This document shows positions 1 through 10,616 of a stretch of DNA of 64,000 bases, in pieces. Position 1 is the stretch's first letter. Each line of letters starts with the position of its first letter. Origin of the DNA: Gyrodactylus bullatarudis (Eukaryota > Platyhelminthes > Monogenea > Gyrodactylidea > Gyrodactylidae); contig SSNU01000053.1 of NCBI GenBank assembly GCA_012064415.1, positions 124,001 through 188,000 of the forward strand. The letters run 5' to 3'. Position numbers and translations under genes: made by a program. The notes beneath the pieces are model-generated. The model did not search any database. It was not told the DNA's origin and was given only the letters and a program-made list of their open reading frames with translations.

Positions 1-510
1 TGCTTCTTTTTTGTTCCACTTCTTTTCCAAGGGTAGAGAATTTATTGCAAAACTATTAATTGGAATGTCGAAAAGCCCGAACTGTTCAAACAGGTCTGCT
101 CCAAAGATCGGCGTACAGGTGTCTTTCACAATGAAGAAGTGCCAATTGATACTTTTACTTCGGAATGAAATTTCCAATCGAGCATGTCCCAATAACTCTG
201 GGATTGGACTACCGTTGTACATAGTTGGAAATGGAGGCCTTGTGCTGTAGGGCTTCGTGGATACTTTATTGAAGATTGATTCAGTGATGATGGATTTGAA
301 AGCTCCGTTGTCTGTCATCATCGTCACCGGTTTCCCTTCGATTGACACCGATACCAGTTTCATGTTTTTAATTGAGGTATCGTTCAGTAGACATACACGA
401 CTCGTCTTTCTACACACTATTCCATAATGGCCTTTTTTGTTGCAATTGTGACACATTTGATCTTTGGCGGGACACTCGTTGGGTATGTGCTTCTTCCCTC
501 CACACCAACC
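1..510 (-). pseudogene. nucleocapsid zinc knuckles and retropepsin-like protease fragment
   Basis: This is the in-frame continuation of Gag after the TGA: 170 codons open to the window edge. The second zinc knuckle is a complete CX2CX4HX4C box (CHNCNKKGHYGIVC). The first knuckle keeps its later Cys, His and Cys, but the position of its first cysteine is the stop codon. About 45 residues on is a protease active-site-like DNGA (nucleotides about 301-313); retropepsins usually have D-T/S-G-A. A GADLFEQFGL segment follows, typical of the flap-to-C-terminal part of this protease type. Reverse transcriptase and integrase would lie beyond the window. Confidence 0.75.
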
Positions 511-1374
511 TCACTTGGACGTGTTTTGTTCCCGGTCTGGTTTTTTCTTTTTGTTTTGGGGCCTCTTCTTGTGTATCATATTGATGGATTCTTCTTGTTT
601 GACTTCTTTGGTTACAGCTACGCTAACTCGGGAAGTTTCTAACAGACCTTCAGCGTAACTTAATGCTTTTTCGCAGTCGTAGTCTGGCGTTGCTTCGAGT
701 TTCTGCAGGAGTTTGACTCTGATTTCCTCGTTCTCCGGGTGTCTAATAGCTGTTATGAATTGTGTGATCAGCATTTGTTCATACGAATACTTGGCATGAT
801 TAATCTTCTCGCCCATTCTTTTGACACGAGATAGTAGGTCCGCTAGCGACTCTTGACTCGTCTGAACTATATTGTGGAACTCATATCTGTAGGCGAAAAC
901 TGACTTCTTGTCACCAAAGGTATTCTTGAGTCTTTTTATAAGGTCGTTGAATTTCAGTCTGTATGGATCAAGAGGTAGCATCAGTCCTATGAACTTTGCA
1001 TGATCTGAAATTGAGAGCTTGTGTAGGACTGTCCGATTTTTGATCTCGTCTGATGTGTCTTTCAATTCCTCTTCGAACAGATTCTTGTACCTTTCATACC
1101 AGACGTCAAAGGTTGGGCATGCTGGTCCCGATGTGAACTTATCCATCGATTTCGACACTCTTTCCGCATCCACTTCTGCAAAGCGTGTACTGCCATCAGT
1201 TTTCACTCTCAGAAGCTTTTCGATTCTCTCCTCTTGCTTCAAGGCTCTTTTCTCGGACTCCACTAACTGCTTAGACATCAGTTGCATGGCATTTTGAAGA
1301 GACTTAACTAGTTCGGAGTTGTCCATGTCGCCAGTTGTTAGAGTTTTACTTAGTCTCGATAAGATAGAACACAC
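511..1374 (-). pseudogene. retrotransposon Gag, prematurely terminated
   Basis: 287 residues: a short coiled-coil-prone N-terminus (about 20-65), then a Ty3/gypsy Gag capsid-like region (about 75-235) with the typical tryptophan-tyrosine stretch FDVWYERYKNLFEE and a helical repeat-like organisation, then a basic lysine-rich tail. The frame ends with TGA at 511-513. In-frame sequence just beyond encodes nucleocapsid zinc knuckles, so the stop truncates Gag before its RNA-binding part. Gag normally packages element RNA in cytoplasmic particles; this copy would lack nucleocapsid unless the stop is read through. Start choice is uncertain (ATG at 1372-1374 or the internal MDNS ATG about 16 codons later). 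Confidence 0.8.
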
Positions 1375-1702
1375 GTGATATTCGGGGTTACAAAAAAGTG
1401 CATGTATTTAAACAAATATAAAACTCTGTTTCTTTAGATGAATAAATGGTTTTGTTTGTAATCATGAATAATATAATCAGTCTATTCATTCATCACCTTA
1501 CAAGTTAAAATGCTTGGAAATTGAAATGAAATTTTCTCTTTTTGATTAAAAAGTATAATGAAAAAATGAGTAAAATAATTTGGTATTTTAAAGGATCAAG
1601 AGTAGTGAGAATTTCTCACTGCGAAGAACTGTTAACCCCTTTGAGGAGCGGAGATTTTGAGCATGGTGGTTTTGTTTGAGAACTTTTTGGTAAAGATGTC
1701 AT
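1375..1702. other. non-coding stretch between two retroelement fragments
   Basis: AT-rich sequence upstream of the Gag start and before the LINE fragment. It might contain the 5' LTR of the gypsy element, but no repeated partner lies in the window and no boundary dinucleotides stand out. No coding signal seen. Confidence 0.4.
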
Positions 1703-2137
1703 CTCAAACTCCAACTTTACAAGACTTTTATTATTCCGATACATGAATATGGTTCAGCCATTTTCTCATCAATTAATGCTGCAAAAACCACAGCCCTAGA
1801 GAGAATTCAATACATCATGCTCTGCAGTTGTTTAGGCCCTCAAAGCTATAGATCAGCACTTCAAGTGGCCTACCTAACCCCTCTTTGGCTCGGACGGACA
1901 GCAGTCATCATAAAACTGCATCTTCAACACACGGGCCAGTCTAGCTCCAACTATCAAACTCGCAATAATTATCGTTATTCGATCCTAACAAGGACGACCA
2001 CCTTAGTCAGATTGAAACACCAGATCAATCTTAACTCTTTCAGGCACCAATCCACAAAACAAATTGCCAACTTCCTTTTCAAAAAAATCCCAGATGAACA
2101 CAATCTTTTTAAAAGATTTTTTTTGGTTGCAAAATAA
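1703..2137 (+). mobile_element. 5'-truncated LINE fragment, C-terminal part of the reverse-transcriptase ORF
   Basis: A frame open from about 1703 to the TAA at 2135-2137 encodes a region following the RT domain of a non-LTR retrotransposon: LYKTFIIPIHEYGSAIF, then LERIQYIMLCSCLG, then a low-similarity C-terminus. The same order and residues ([30 protein letters not shown]) occur in the longer LINE fragment at 53112-54122, so both belong to one family. None of the RT catalytic motifs is present. 5' truncation is the usual outcome of target-primed reverse transcription. It is a non-functional relic. Confidence 0.8.
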
Positions 2138-2305
2138 ATACATTCTACGTTAACGAGAGGGTTAAATTTAAAAATGAATTTTAATGAATAGATTGAAAGA
2201 TATTTTTTCCTTTTAATTCTAAAACTATCTAGGAATGAAAAGCGAATGAAGATTACTCGAGTTGAGGCATTTGCACGAAATTTTTTAAAATTAATTTTTG
2301 TTTAG

Positions 2306-5300
2306 AAAGAACTGAAGAAATTTTCAAATTCTCAACGAAACTTCTTGAAAGAGTCAACAATAAACTCTCTAAGGATTTCATATGATCGAATCAAAAAGCA
2401 TTTAGAAAAAGAAACAAACGAACAAGCAAAACTCATGGTCGATAGATTTATACAAAATTTGATTCAATCACATGAAATTGACGATGATAGAAAATCTGAA
2501 AGGCAAGAAATCAAAGAGTTTAATGTAAGATTTAATTCGATTTGTATCCAGTTTATTTTGATATATTCATAAAAATCAACCACACACTTGGTACTCCAAT
2601 ATTAATATTGAGTTCTTGTATTTTCTCAATTGTTTAGGAATTAATTCAATTTATGAATTTTCACATTCAAATAGCTTAAGCAAATAAAATCAATGATTTT
2701 TCTCTCTCTTATCAACTACTCCCTCAGACTATGAAGAAACCAGTATTACAGTATTACCAGTATTATATTTTAATCCATAGGAAGCTCTCTCAGATTTAAC
2801 CTTGGCATTTAAAGCAGAAGAAAAGAGTTGGGCTGAGATAGAAGAAGATGAATTCCATGAAATTGAAAATTCACTCAAGTTATATGAAAAATCCTCTGAT
2901 GAAGAAATTCAATATGGATTAGACAAAGAAACCCTTGACGTGAGTTGTGAACATTCTTTTTTTTATTTTAACGATGAAAACATGAATATTTCAATAAAAG
3001 GAAAAGTTATTAGTTATTTGTTGGAGAAAAATTTCAAGGTGTGTTAAGCATATATGTACTAAACTCCCAAAACTCTTAGAAATCAATAGATTATTTCCTT
3101 TTTGAGTACATTATATCCAAGATACTCAATTCTTTAGTTGTCATGGTTATAATTTCTGTTTACATTTTTTCCATTCAACTTTATCATCATTGCAACAAGA
3201 TTATTTGCTTGAAAAATATACTGGAATATTATTTATTTAGACTTTACAATTTCATGGGAACGATGAGCTGAATTCTTGAAATTGATATCTTAAGTAATTC
3301 TTATGAAAAAGGGGTCAATCAATTCTCAGAGAAAATCTTTTCGATTCATTTCTTTCTCATATTACTTACTCCAAAAGAAAGTACTTTACTGAAAATTTTT
3401 TTTTTTAAACTTGTGTCTCATCGATAAATATACTGATAGAAAATAAAGTAGAATTTTCTTTTTATCAACAGAATGAAGGTCTTCAAAGAGGCCTCAGTCA
3501 CTTACTGCTTGCATTGAATGATGTTGTAAATGAAAATTTACGCCATTTACGCTCAATAGAATCAAATCAGCCATGGCGTTTCTTACCTATTAATGTCTCG
3601 AGAGAAAATTATTCTACTGAAGACAAATCCAAGTTTTGGGACTCTCCAATTTTCCTTACTGATGTCCACCATCATATTCTTAGTTTTGTGAATCATGCAA
3701 GAGATCGAATTCTACTTTTGCGAAAGGTGAGTAAAACTAGTTTTGTAAAAAAGTTGACTCAAATGTAAGAGAATTGATCAATGACCTAAAAATGTGAGTA
3801 TGATTTTCATATCAATTCGTTCCATGCTCTTGTGAGAAGACATTCAATCTCTCTCGTCAATGATTATTTGTAATTAATATGAGATTAATTTTCATCTTTA
3901 AAAGAAAAAATTTGTCTGTCGATAATTTATTGAAATCATTTTTGATTGTATAAAATTAGTTTAAATCTTTTCATTTAAGATATTCTGGAGATTGTCTGGT
4001 TCTTCAACTCCAAAGTTTTTACCAGAACTCACAAACTCATATGACACACTTCAAACAACATTAAAAAGGGCAATCGAATTTATAGATGAGCTAAACAAAT
4101 TAGCACAAAAATTACACCCCACTGGAATACCAAGCAGAGAAGAAATTGAAAATGTTTTCAAAAAGGAATTCCAAAGAAAGCATTTAAGCCCCATGTCAAT
4201 TATGTATCAAAAATTCAAAGAGATCACAGGAATTCAGGTTAGCACTTAAAAAGCATTAGAGTAAATTTTGACGTCAAGACTAGAAAACGAATCCAAAGAA
4301 GAATTTTGATTAGGGTTAATTCCAAAGAACACCCAAGAAATATTTTTTCCAAAAATCACTCCAAAGGAAATATTTTTCCAATAATCACCTCAAAAATTTT
4401 CAAAAGAAACTTCTTGAAAATAATTTTATTTAACACTAAATTTCATTAAACTTTATTTCAGCTCTTGATTTTTACGGCTTGTGCCTGGTCATCCACGTTT
4501 TTATTTATTTTGTAACCTTCAAGTTCCGACTTATTCAGATTTTTGGTGTCACAGAGCATGTCCGAGTAAGCTGCTTTCAAAGAGATTACTTCTTATTCAT
4601 TTGGAACATAATTTTCAAGGGAAACTTCTAACTTATTAGCCATGGCACTCAGATGTTTACAGGAATATCCATTAATTTTTTCAAAAACTTCAAAAACATT
4701 GGAGTTCATTGAAATTAATAACTCTTCTTATTTCACTGTTTTGAGAAACATAAAATTAATCCTCTTCAGAGGTAGCGAAAATTTGTAAGATTCGCGTAAG
4801 TTTATTTCCATCTAAGGTTCTATATAAGGAGGAAGATCACTTTCAATCTTAGAGTAGAAGTTTAACCGTTAAAAAAATTCAACAATAAATCTGGTAGAGA
4901 GGGGTATTTTGAAATAAGAATAATAATAAATAAGAAGCTTAGAGATTTTTATTGGGGTGATTATTGTAAAAAAAATTTCTTGGGATGATTTTTGGAATTA
5001 ACCCTTTTGATTAATTAACTTGGATAAATTTTTGAAATGGAATATATTAAAAATTTGTTGATGGCATAAAAGCATATTGGGTGTTAATTTAATTTTTAAA
5101 TAGTCTAAACTTGTTATCTGAATAAAAAAAGTTTGCAGAATTCAAATAATTATTTGAATAATAATTCATAAAAATTATTTTTATTTGCTTTTACAAAATC
5201 ATTTTCACCATTCAAAGAAAAAGATTTTCGGATTGGCGTCAAGTTTCGATTTTCTAAGAATTTTTTAGCTAAATTTTTTTTGAAATCTAGAGAGACATCA

Positions 5301-7048
5301 AATTTTGTTCTCCTGTTCACAGTGTTCAGTGTTCACAATAGGAGAAATGATTCGAATATGCTAGAAATTTCCAAAAAATCAGACGAATTCCGATTTCCTT
5401 TAATGCCTAGTAATCATTAAAGGATATTGTAATTTGCCTCGCACTAATTGACATGCGATGAGAATTTAATTTTATTACAAAAAACTCAATATTTTTCTTC
5501 CGAAAGTCAGAAAAAAATTATTATTTGAATTCCATGGTAAAATAATCCAATAAGTTTGGAAAAATTTTAAAAATTTCCGAAAAAATTCAGTCTGATCAAA
5601 ATTAAGCCGTTTTTGAATTTCGAAAATGCATCAAATTTCGACTTTTTCAACTTTCGAATCCAAAATTTTTATCGATTTAAAACAGTTCAATACAAATATT
5701 CAAGATTAGCATTAGACAAAGAATTCGAATTCGTCTGCAGAAATTCGTCATTATTGTGGGAATTCGAAAAATTTTAATTCAAAAAAAATTTTCTTGAAAA
5801 CTATAAATTCCTTTCTACCTCCATGACCGAATTATTTTTCTAATGCTGATCTTGAATATATTTTTATTTTTTTTATTTCCACGTTTATTGACTCATTTCA
5901 TTATGGAATTCAAAGTATTATTTTTTTTCTTACCTTACGGAAGAAATATTGAGTTTTTTGTAAATATAGTAAATTTTCATTTTCACATCAAATAGCTTTC
6001 TATGCAGTCAACAGATAAATTCAAACATCATCCGAGATTCCCAACATCATATCAACCAGCTCTATCTGAGATTTGCTTATCAACTTTTTTGTTATTATGA
6101 GTCGAAATCTACATTGATCATTCATTGATCAGAGATAGGTCACCTCTCACACGGTAGTTTTAAAAACTGAACTAGTCACATGAGGTTTTCTCAAGTTTAA
6201 TTATTTTAAACAGAACATAGATTAACTCTTTAAATCAATACATATTTATTAAATATTTTTAAATTTATCTAAAGAATGGAGATGCATTCTCAAATTCACA
6301 AGATATTGACAATGGAGCATCGGAGAAAATGATCATTCTCATCAAAGTACTTTGGATTCTTGGAATCGTTATGGCTGTTGTATTCTCGATCATATTCGTG
6401 TTTTTATTGATCAAAAAGTTTTCACATCACATCAAAAAAAGCCACAAAACTTATCATAGATGCGATGACTTGGATTTTCCACCAGAATACACACATAGTA
6501 AAAATAGTTCCACAAAGAGTCAAAACGATATCAATGATATCTTGAAAGTGAGATAGATTTTCATTCAAAATTATTCAGCTAATAGAAAAGATATTATTAT
6601 CTTGAAAATTCCATATCCTAATAGCTGATTTGGAAAAAATCTTATTGATGAAACCATGTCTTATCGGCGATAAGTTATCGCTCTAGGTCATAATCTGACA
6701 TAATGTAACTTGATGAATAACTAGGCTTAATGTTATTTTCAATTTAATTTTATGAATGAACTAAAGAGTGGAAAAACTGATTTTAAACTGATTAAGAGAG
6801 TTCAAAAGATTAACCCCTTATAGGAAGTAAAAAAGCTGAAGAGCTATGTTACTTTTTTTTGTGCTTAATAATTCCTTTCAAAAATTTAATTTCTTTCTAC
6901 CAAACAGAGAATAAATGACACCAGAATTCAGCACAAACTCCAAAGATCTGAATCGAATAATTACCTTTACGGCAATGAATCCAAGGCAGTTTATCAACAA
7001 CAAATGAAGGGTGTTGAAAATCCGATTTTCCAACATTACAACTCATGA
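2306..7048 (+). CDS. single-pass membrane protein of unknown family, six exons, 5' end not found
   Basis: Exons inferred from GT-AG sites and open frames: 2306-2524, 2781-2939, 3472-3726, 3980-4237, 6275-6547, 6908-7048 (stop TGA 7046-7048). Every junction is phase 0. The 434 residues start with about 300 acidic, cysteine-free, largely helical residues rich in Glu and Lys. Exon 5 carries one strong transmembrane segment (IILIKVLWILGIVMAVVFSI, then FVFLLIKK), followed by a tail of about 95 residues that ends close to an NPIF motif resembling NPxF sorting signals. No initiator or signal peptide exon is visible in 2138-2305; it may lie upstream or be unrecognised. I do not recognise the family. 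A prominin C-terminus was considered but not supported. The 2-kb fourth intron contains two inverted-repeat elements. Confidence 0.6.
4313..5004 (-). mobile_element. 692-bp inverted-repeat DNA element, copy A, with 9-bp target-site duplication
   Basis: It starts GGGTTAATTCC and ends GGAATTAACCC, with longer imperfect terminal inverted repeats of about 60 bp. Each arm repeats a CCAAAAATCACCCCAA-like unit twice. It is flanked by perfect 9-bp direct repeats TTTTGATTA (4304-4312 and 5005-5013). The interior is homologous, in opposite orientation, to the element at 44586-45233. No intact transposase. A 9-bp duplication with GGG ends fits a non-autonomous Mutator-like or Merlin-like element (inference). 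It sits inside intron 4 of the membrane-protein gene. Confidence 0.85.
5457..5989. repeat. fold-back (MITE-like) inverted-repeat element, family II
   Basis: Left arm 5457-5565 and right arm 5883-5989 are imperfect reverse complements. Shared blocks include ACAAAAAACTCAATATTT, CTTCCG, and AATTCCAT followed by a CCAATAA-like block. The same arm motifs occur at 24800-25175, so this is a dispersed family. The interior of about 300 bp is AT-rich with no coding potential. It lies in intron 4 of the membrane-protein gene. Confidence 0.7.
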
Positions 7049-8115
7049 TTTTATCCACATAAAAGTTTTTCTGGATAGAAAAATTCAAATCACTTTAAAT
7101 CTGTCTGCACGATGAATTTAATGATAAAAAATTGAATTTTTCCGTTCATTACATGTTATATACATAATTAATATATAATTATTAATTATATATTTATAAA
7201 TTATAAAAATTCGTTATTATAAAAATTTTTATTTAAAAAATCCAAAATAAAAAATATCTACAACAATCAAAATTGAATCAAACTGTTTCAATAGCAAATC
7301 TTTATTCCTTGTTTTTTTTCAAAAGCTATATTAATAATAAAAAATTTCGTCAAAAAGATTATGCATTAAAGTTATTATAGATTTATCGTTATTCAAGAGA
7401 TGAGGGTATTATGAAAATAATTCAATTCTGCAATAATGTACTTTGCAAAAGAAATGATATTTATTTGTCCGAAGAACTGAATTTGAACTTGGTTATTGTA
7501 GATATATTTGGGGAAAGATAACAATTAACGTTAGACAAAACTTGAGAAATCAATTCTTTTCAAAATTAAGCATATCTATAGTATTCTTTACACTTTGCAC
7601 TCTAAATCTATGAGAAACTACACCATTCACTTTCTCACAATATGATTTTCATAAAAAATGTTTAGAAATTTATTGATCGAAATACATTAGAATTGTTTTA
7701 AGAAGGTTATATTGTTCGGACAAATTCAATCATCAGCCTGACTTTAAAATCTCATTTAAGACTAGAAAATAAAGATTGAATCAAATTAGAAATGTACGCA
7801 TGATTTATTTAATATCACTGATTGTTTATCTCGCATTGAAGAGAAAATTTACAACCCATAAAGTGATAAGAAAATAATAAATTTATTATTAAAATCTGAG
7901 ATTATATCGTTCAATATAATTTTTTATCACTTGAAAGCTGAAAGAATTAGATAAAAATTATATATTGAAGGATTCAAAGAAAATACAAAAATTGTATAAA
8001 TTTAAAAAAATTTGACAACAAAGAAAATTGAATTCATTCGAAACTTTTAACAAAACCCTTGAATAAATGAATAAATCTAGGTTGTTCAAATGAATGTTTT
8101 TTGCGGAAAATCAAA
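7049..8115. other. intergenic, no gene seen
   Basis: AT-rich spacer between the membrane-protein gene and FATP1, with a very AT-rich stretch near 7155-7260. It should contain the 3' UTR of the first gene and the FATP1 promoter, but I see no clear TATA box or polyadenylation signal that I would commit to. Confidence 0.4.
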
Positions 8116-10261
8116 ATGTCTGAAGTTTTCGAATATTTCTCAGTTAAATATTTTGGAAGTATTTTATTAGCTTTCCTTTTGATAAATATTATCAGAAGCA
8201 GAAAATTTCTACTATGCTGTATCAAGACCATTCCAAGAGATTTGATGTAAGGTTTATTATCATCTTAGAATAATTTAGGCTAATAAGATATATTCTAAAG
8301 ATTCGCGTCTGTGCATTATTGATGCAATACAAAAAACAGAGAATATCGGATTTATTTGACTCAACAGTCAATAAAATGGACAAAAATAAAACTGCTTGCA
8401 TTCTAGACGGAGTTCGATGGAAATTTATAAACCTACAGGAATATCGAGACAAGCTAGCGAAAGTTTTGCTTGATTTGGGCCTAGAACAAGGTGATCGTAT
8501 TGCATTGTTTTCTGAGACTACAGCGTTCTACAACGCCATGTGGTTAGCTGCTGACAAAATTGGAGTTTATACAGGATTAATAAATTACAATTTGCAAAAT
8601 GAATCCCTCTTGGGATGCATTCAGGCCATTGAACCGAAAATTGTGATTGTTTCTTCAAATTTGGCAGCAAGTCTTGAAAAGATTAAACTGAATCCAAATA
8701 TTACAATATTGATCTTTGATAGCACTATTGAAACCTCGGAAATATCTGAGAGAAACAAAAGAGGAAAGGAATTATCTAGCGAGATGAAGGAAATTTTATG
8801 CCGAAATCAAAATTGGAGATCCCTAGATCAACTTTTCTCGGATGCTGAAAAATTAATCTTCTTCAAACCAAAGAAATATAGTGTCTCAGAAACGCCACTT
8901 TATATTTTTACATCAGGAACATCTGGAATGCCCAAGGTATTTATACTATTCTGATAATTTTTAGGCGGCGAAAATATCGACGATAAGATATCTTTTTGGA
9001 GCCTTGGGAGCCAGTTCATTGTTAGGAGTTACATCGGATGATGTATTCTATACAACATTGCCTCTTTATCATACAGCTGGAGTTTTATTAGGAAGTGGGA
9101 ATTGTTTAATTGTAGGAACGACACAAGTCTTGAGGAAAAAGTTTTCAGCATCTCAATTTTGGAAGGATTGTGTGAAATATGATTGCACTGTAAAAAAACT
9201 AATATTTTAATTATAAAGGTTATTCAACACATTGGAGAGATTTGTCGCTATTTAGTTGCTCAGCCTGTTTGCAAAGAGGAAACAGAACACAAGGTTAAAT
9301 TAGCATTTGGCAATGGAATGAGACCTGTTGTTTGGAAGGAAATGATTGAAAGGTTTAGGATTCCCAAAGTCTGTGAATTCTATGGAGCAACAGAATCAAA
9401 TGCTAATATGATTAATATTGATAATAAGGTAAAAGACTCTAAAATAGTTTAGAGTAGCTAGATCTAATAATTTTTAATTAAAAGTTTGGTGCTGTTGGAT
9501 TTGGACCGATAATATTTTCTTGGTTTTATCCACTAAAACTAGTAAAATGTGATGTTGAGACAGGGGAATTGGTACGAGATGCAAAAACAGGCTATTGTAT
9601 TCCAGTAAGCTATCATGAACAAGGCCAGTTAATAGGACTCTCGAAGAACGCTGGATTAAATTTCGATGGATATTTAAATGCAAAAGAGAATGCGAAAAAA
9701 ATTGCGAGGAATGTATTTATGAAGGGAGATGCTTGGTTTTTGACAGGCGATCTGTTAGAGCAAGACGAATACGGGTACTTTTATTTCAAGGACCGTCTGG
9801 GTGATACGTTCAGATGGCGTGGCGAAAATGTATCAACAAATGAAGTCGAGTCTATTATCTCTAAAGGTATCAAACTCTCAGATTGTGTAGTTTACGGTGT
9901 AGAAGTACCGAACTGTGAGGGAAGAGCAGGCATGGCCGCCATAGTTATTGACGAAAAGGTCCTCAAGACAACAGATTCCGAAGAAAGAATCGCCAAGCTC
10001 AAGCAAATCAGCCACAACCTCAAAGACTATCTCAATACTGCACTTCCAGCCTACGCTCATCCCATCTTCCTTCGCTTTGTAGAACAAATTGAAATGACTG
10101 GAACATTCAAAATGAAAAAGACTGACCTCGTTAAAGCTAGCTACAATCCAGATAGCACTGCCAATGACATTCTATTCTATTTTGACAACAAGAAGAAATC
10201 TTATAAAAATATTGATGCTCAAGTCTACCAGAAAATAATGCAGTCTGAGATTATATTTTGA
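8116..10261 (+). CDS. SLC27A: FATP1: long-chain fatty acid transport protein / very-long-chain acyl-CoA synthetase (SLC27 family)
   Basis: Five exons: 8116-8246, 8279-8936, 8965-9189, 9219-9428, 9485-10261, giving 666 residues; three introns are only 28-32 nt. An N-terminal hydrophobic anchor (about 10-30) precedes the AMP-binding domain. Visible motifs are the P-loop TSGTSGMPK (255-263), the adenylation motif YGATES in exon 4, and the FATP signature [17 protein letters not shown] in exon 5. The family activates fatty acids to CoA esters at membranes and so drives uptake. First of three tandem copies. Compared with FATP3 it lacks the last two introns. From about 9733 the sequence becomes less AT-rich and nearly identical to FATP2, consistent with gene conversion or intron loss through a cDNA. 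Confidence 0.9.
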
Positions 10262-10616
10262 GTTTGTAATCAATTACTAGATTTTTAAATAATATTATTT
10301 AATTTACGTGTATTTGTTCATAAAAAATTTTGAATACAAATAATGCAATTAATTTTGTCAACAAAGAATTCTTTTAATTTTCATTAACGTTCAGAGATCA
10401 AAACATTACTACGAAAATTGAACTTCGGCATCAAGTACCCTAAATATGTCGAATGTATACACTTATGTGTAATATTCACCTGTCTTGAAAATATAATATT
10501 TTTATGATCAGGTCAATGCAATATTTTTAAATATTTGAAAATATTTCAACAAAACAAAAAAATTCATAGGCATTTAAAAATTTTTGTTTAAATGTGACTT
10601 TTTTCATTCATTCAAA
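10262..10616. other. intergenic spacer FATP1-FATP2
   Basis: About 355 bp of AT-rich sequence, presumably holding the FATP1 3' UTR and the FATP2 promoter. No canonical AATAAA or TATA box that I would assign. Confidence 0.35.

Larger units (their letters stand above)
1..1374 (-). mobile_element. Ty3/gypsy-type LTR retrotransposon, gag-protease part, running off the left edge
   Basis: One minus-strand reading frame runs from a Gag start near 1374 to the left edge, interrupted by a single in-frame TGA at 511-513. In order it encodes a Gag capsid-like region, two CCHC zinc knuckles and the start of a retropepsin-like protease. The remaining pol gene lies outside the window. I could not recognise an LTR or primer-binding site in 1375-1700, so the upstream boundary is unknown. 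The single stop and otherwise open frame suggest a fairly young but inactivated copy. Family assignment rests on the Gag type and the gag-knuckle-protease order and is inference at clade level. Confidence 0.85.

Noticed and set aside
11..250. Plus-strand frame at the left edge
   Set aside because: Antisense shadow of the gypsy protease frame.
6275..7048. Prominin C-terminus
   Set aside because: Superficial likeness of TM plus NPxx tail only. The upstream exons lack the conserved cysteines and the other TM segments of prominin.
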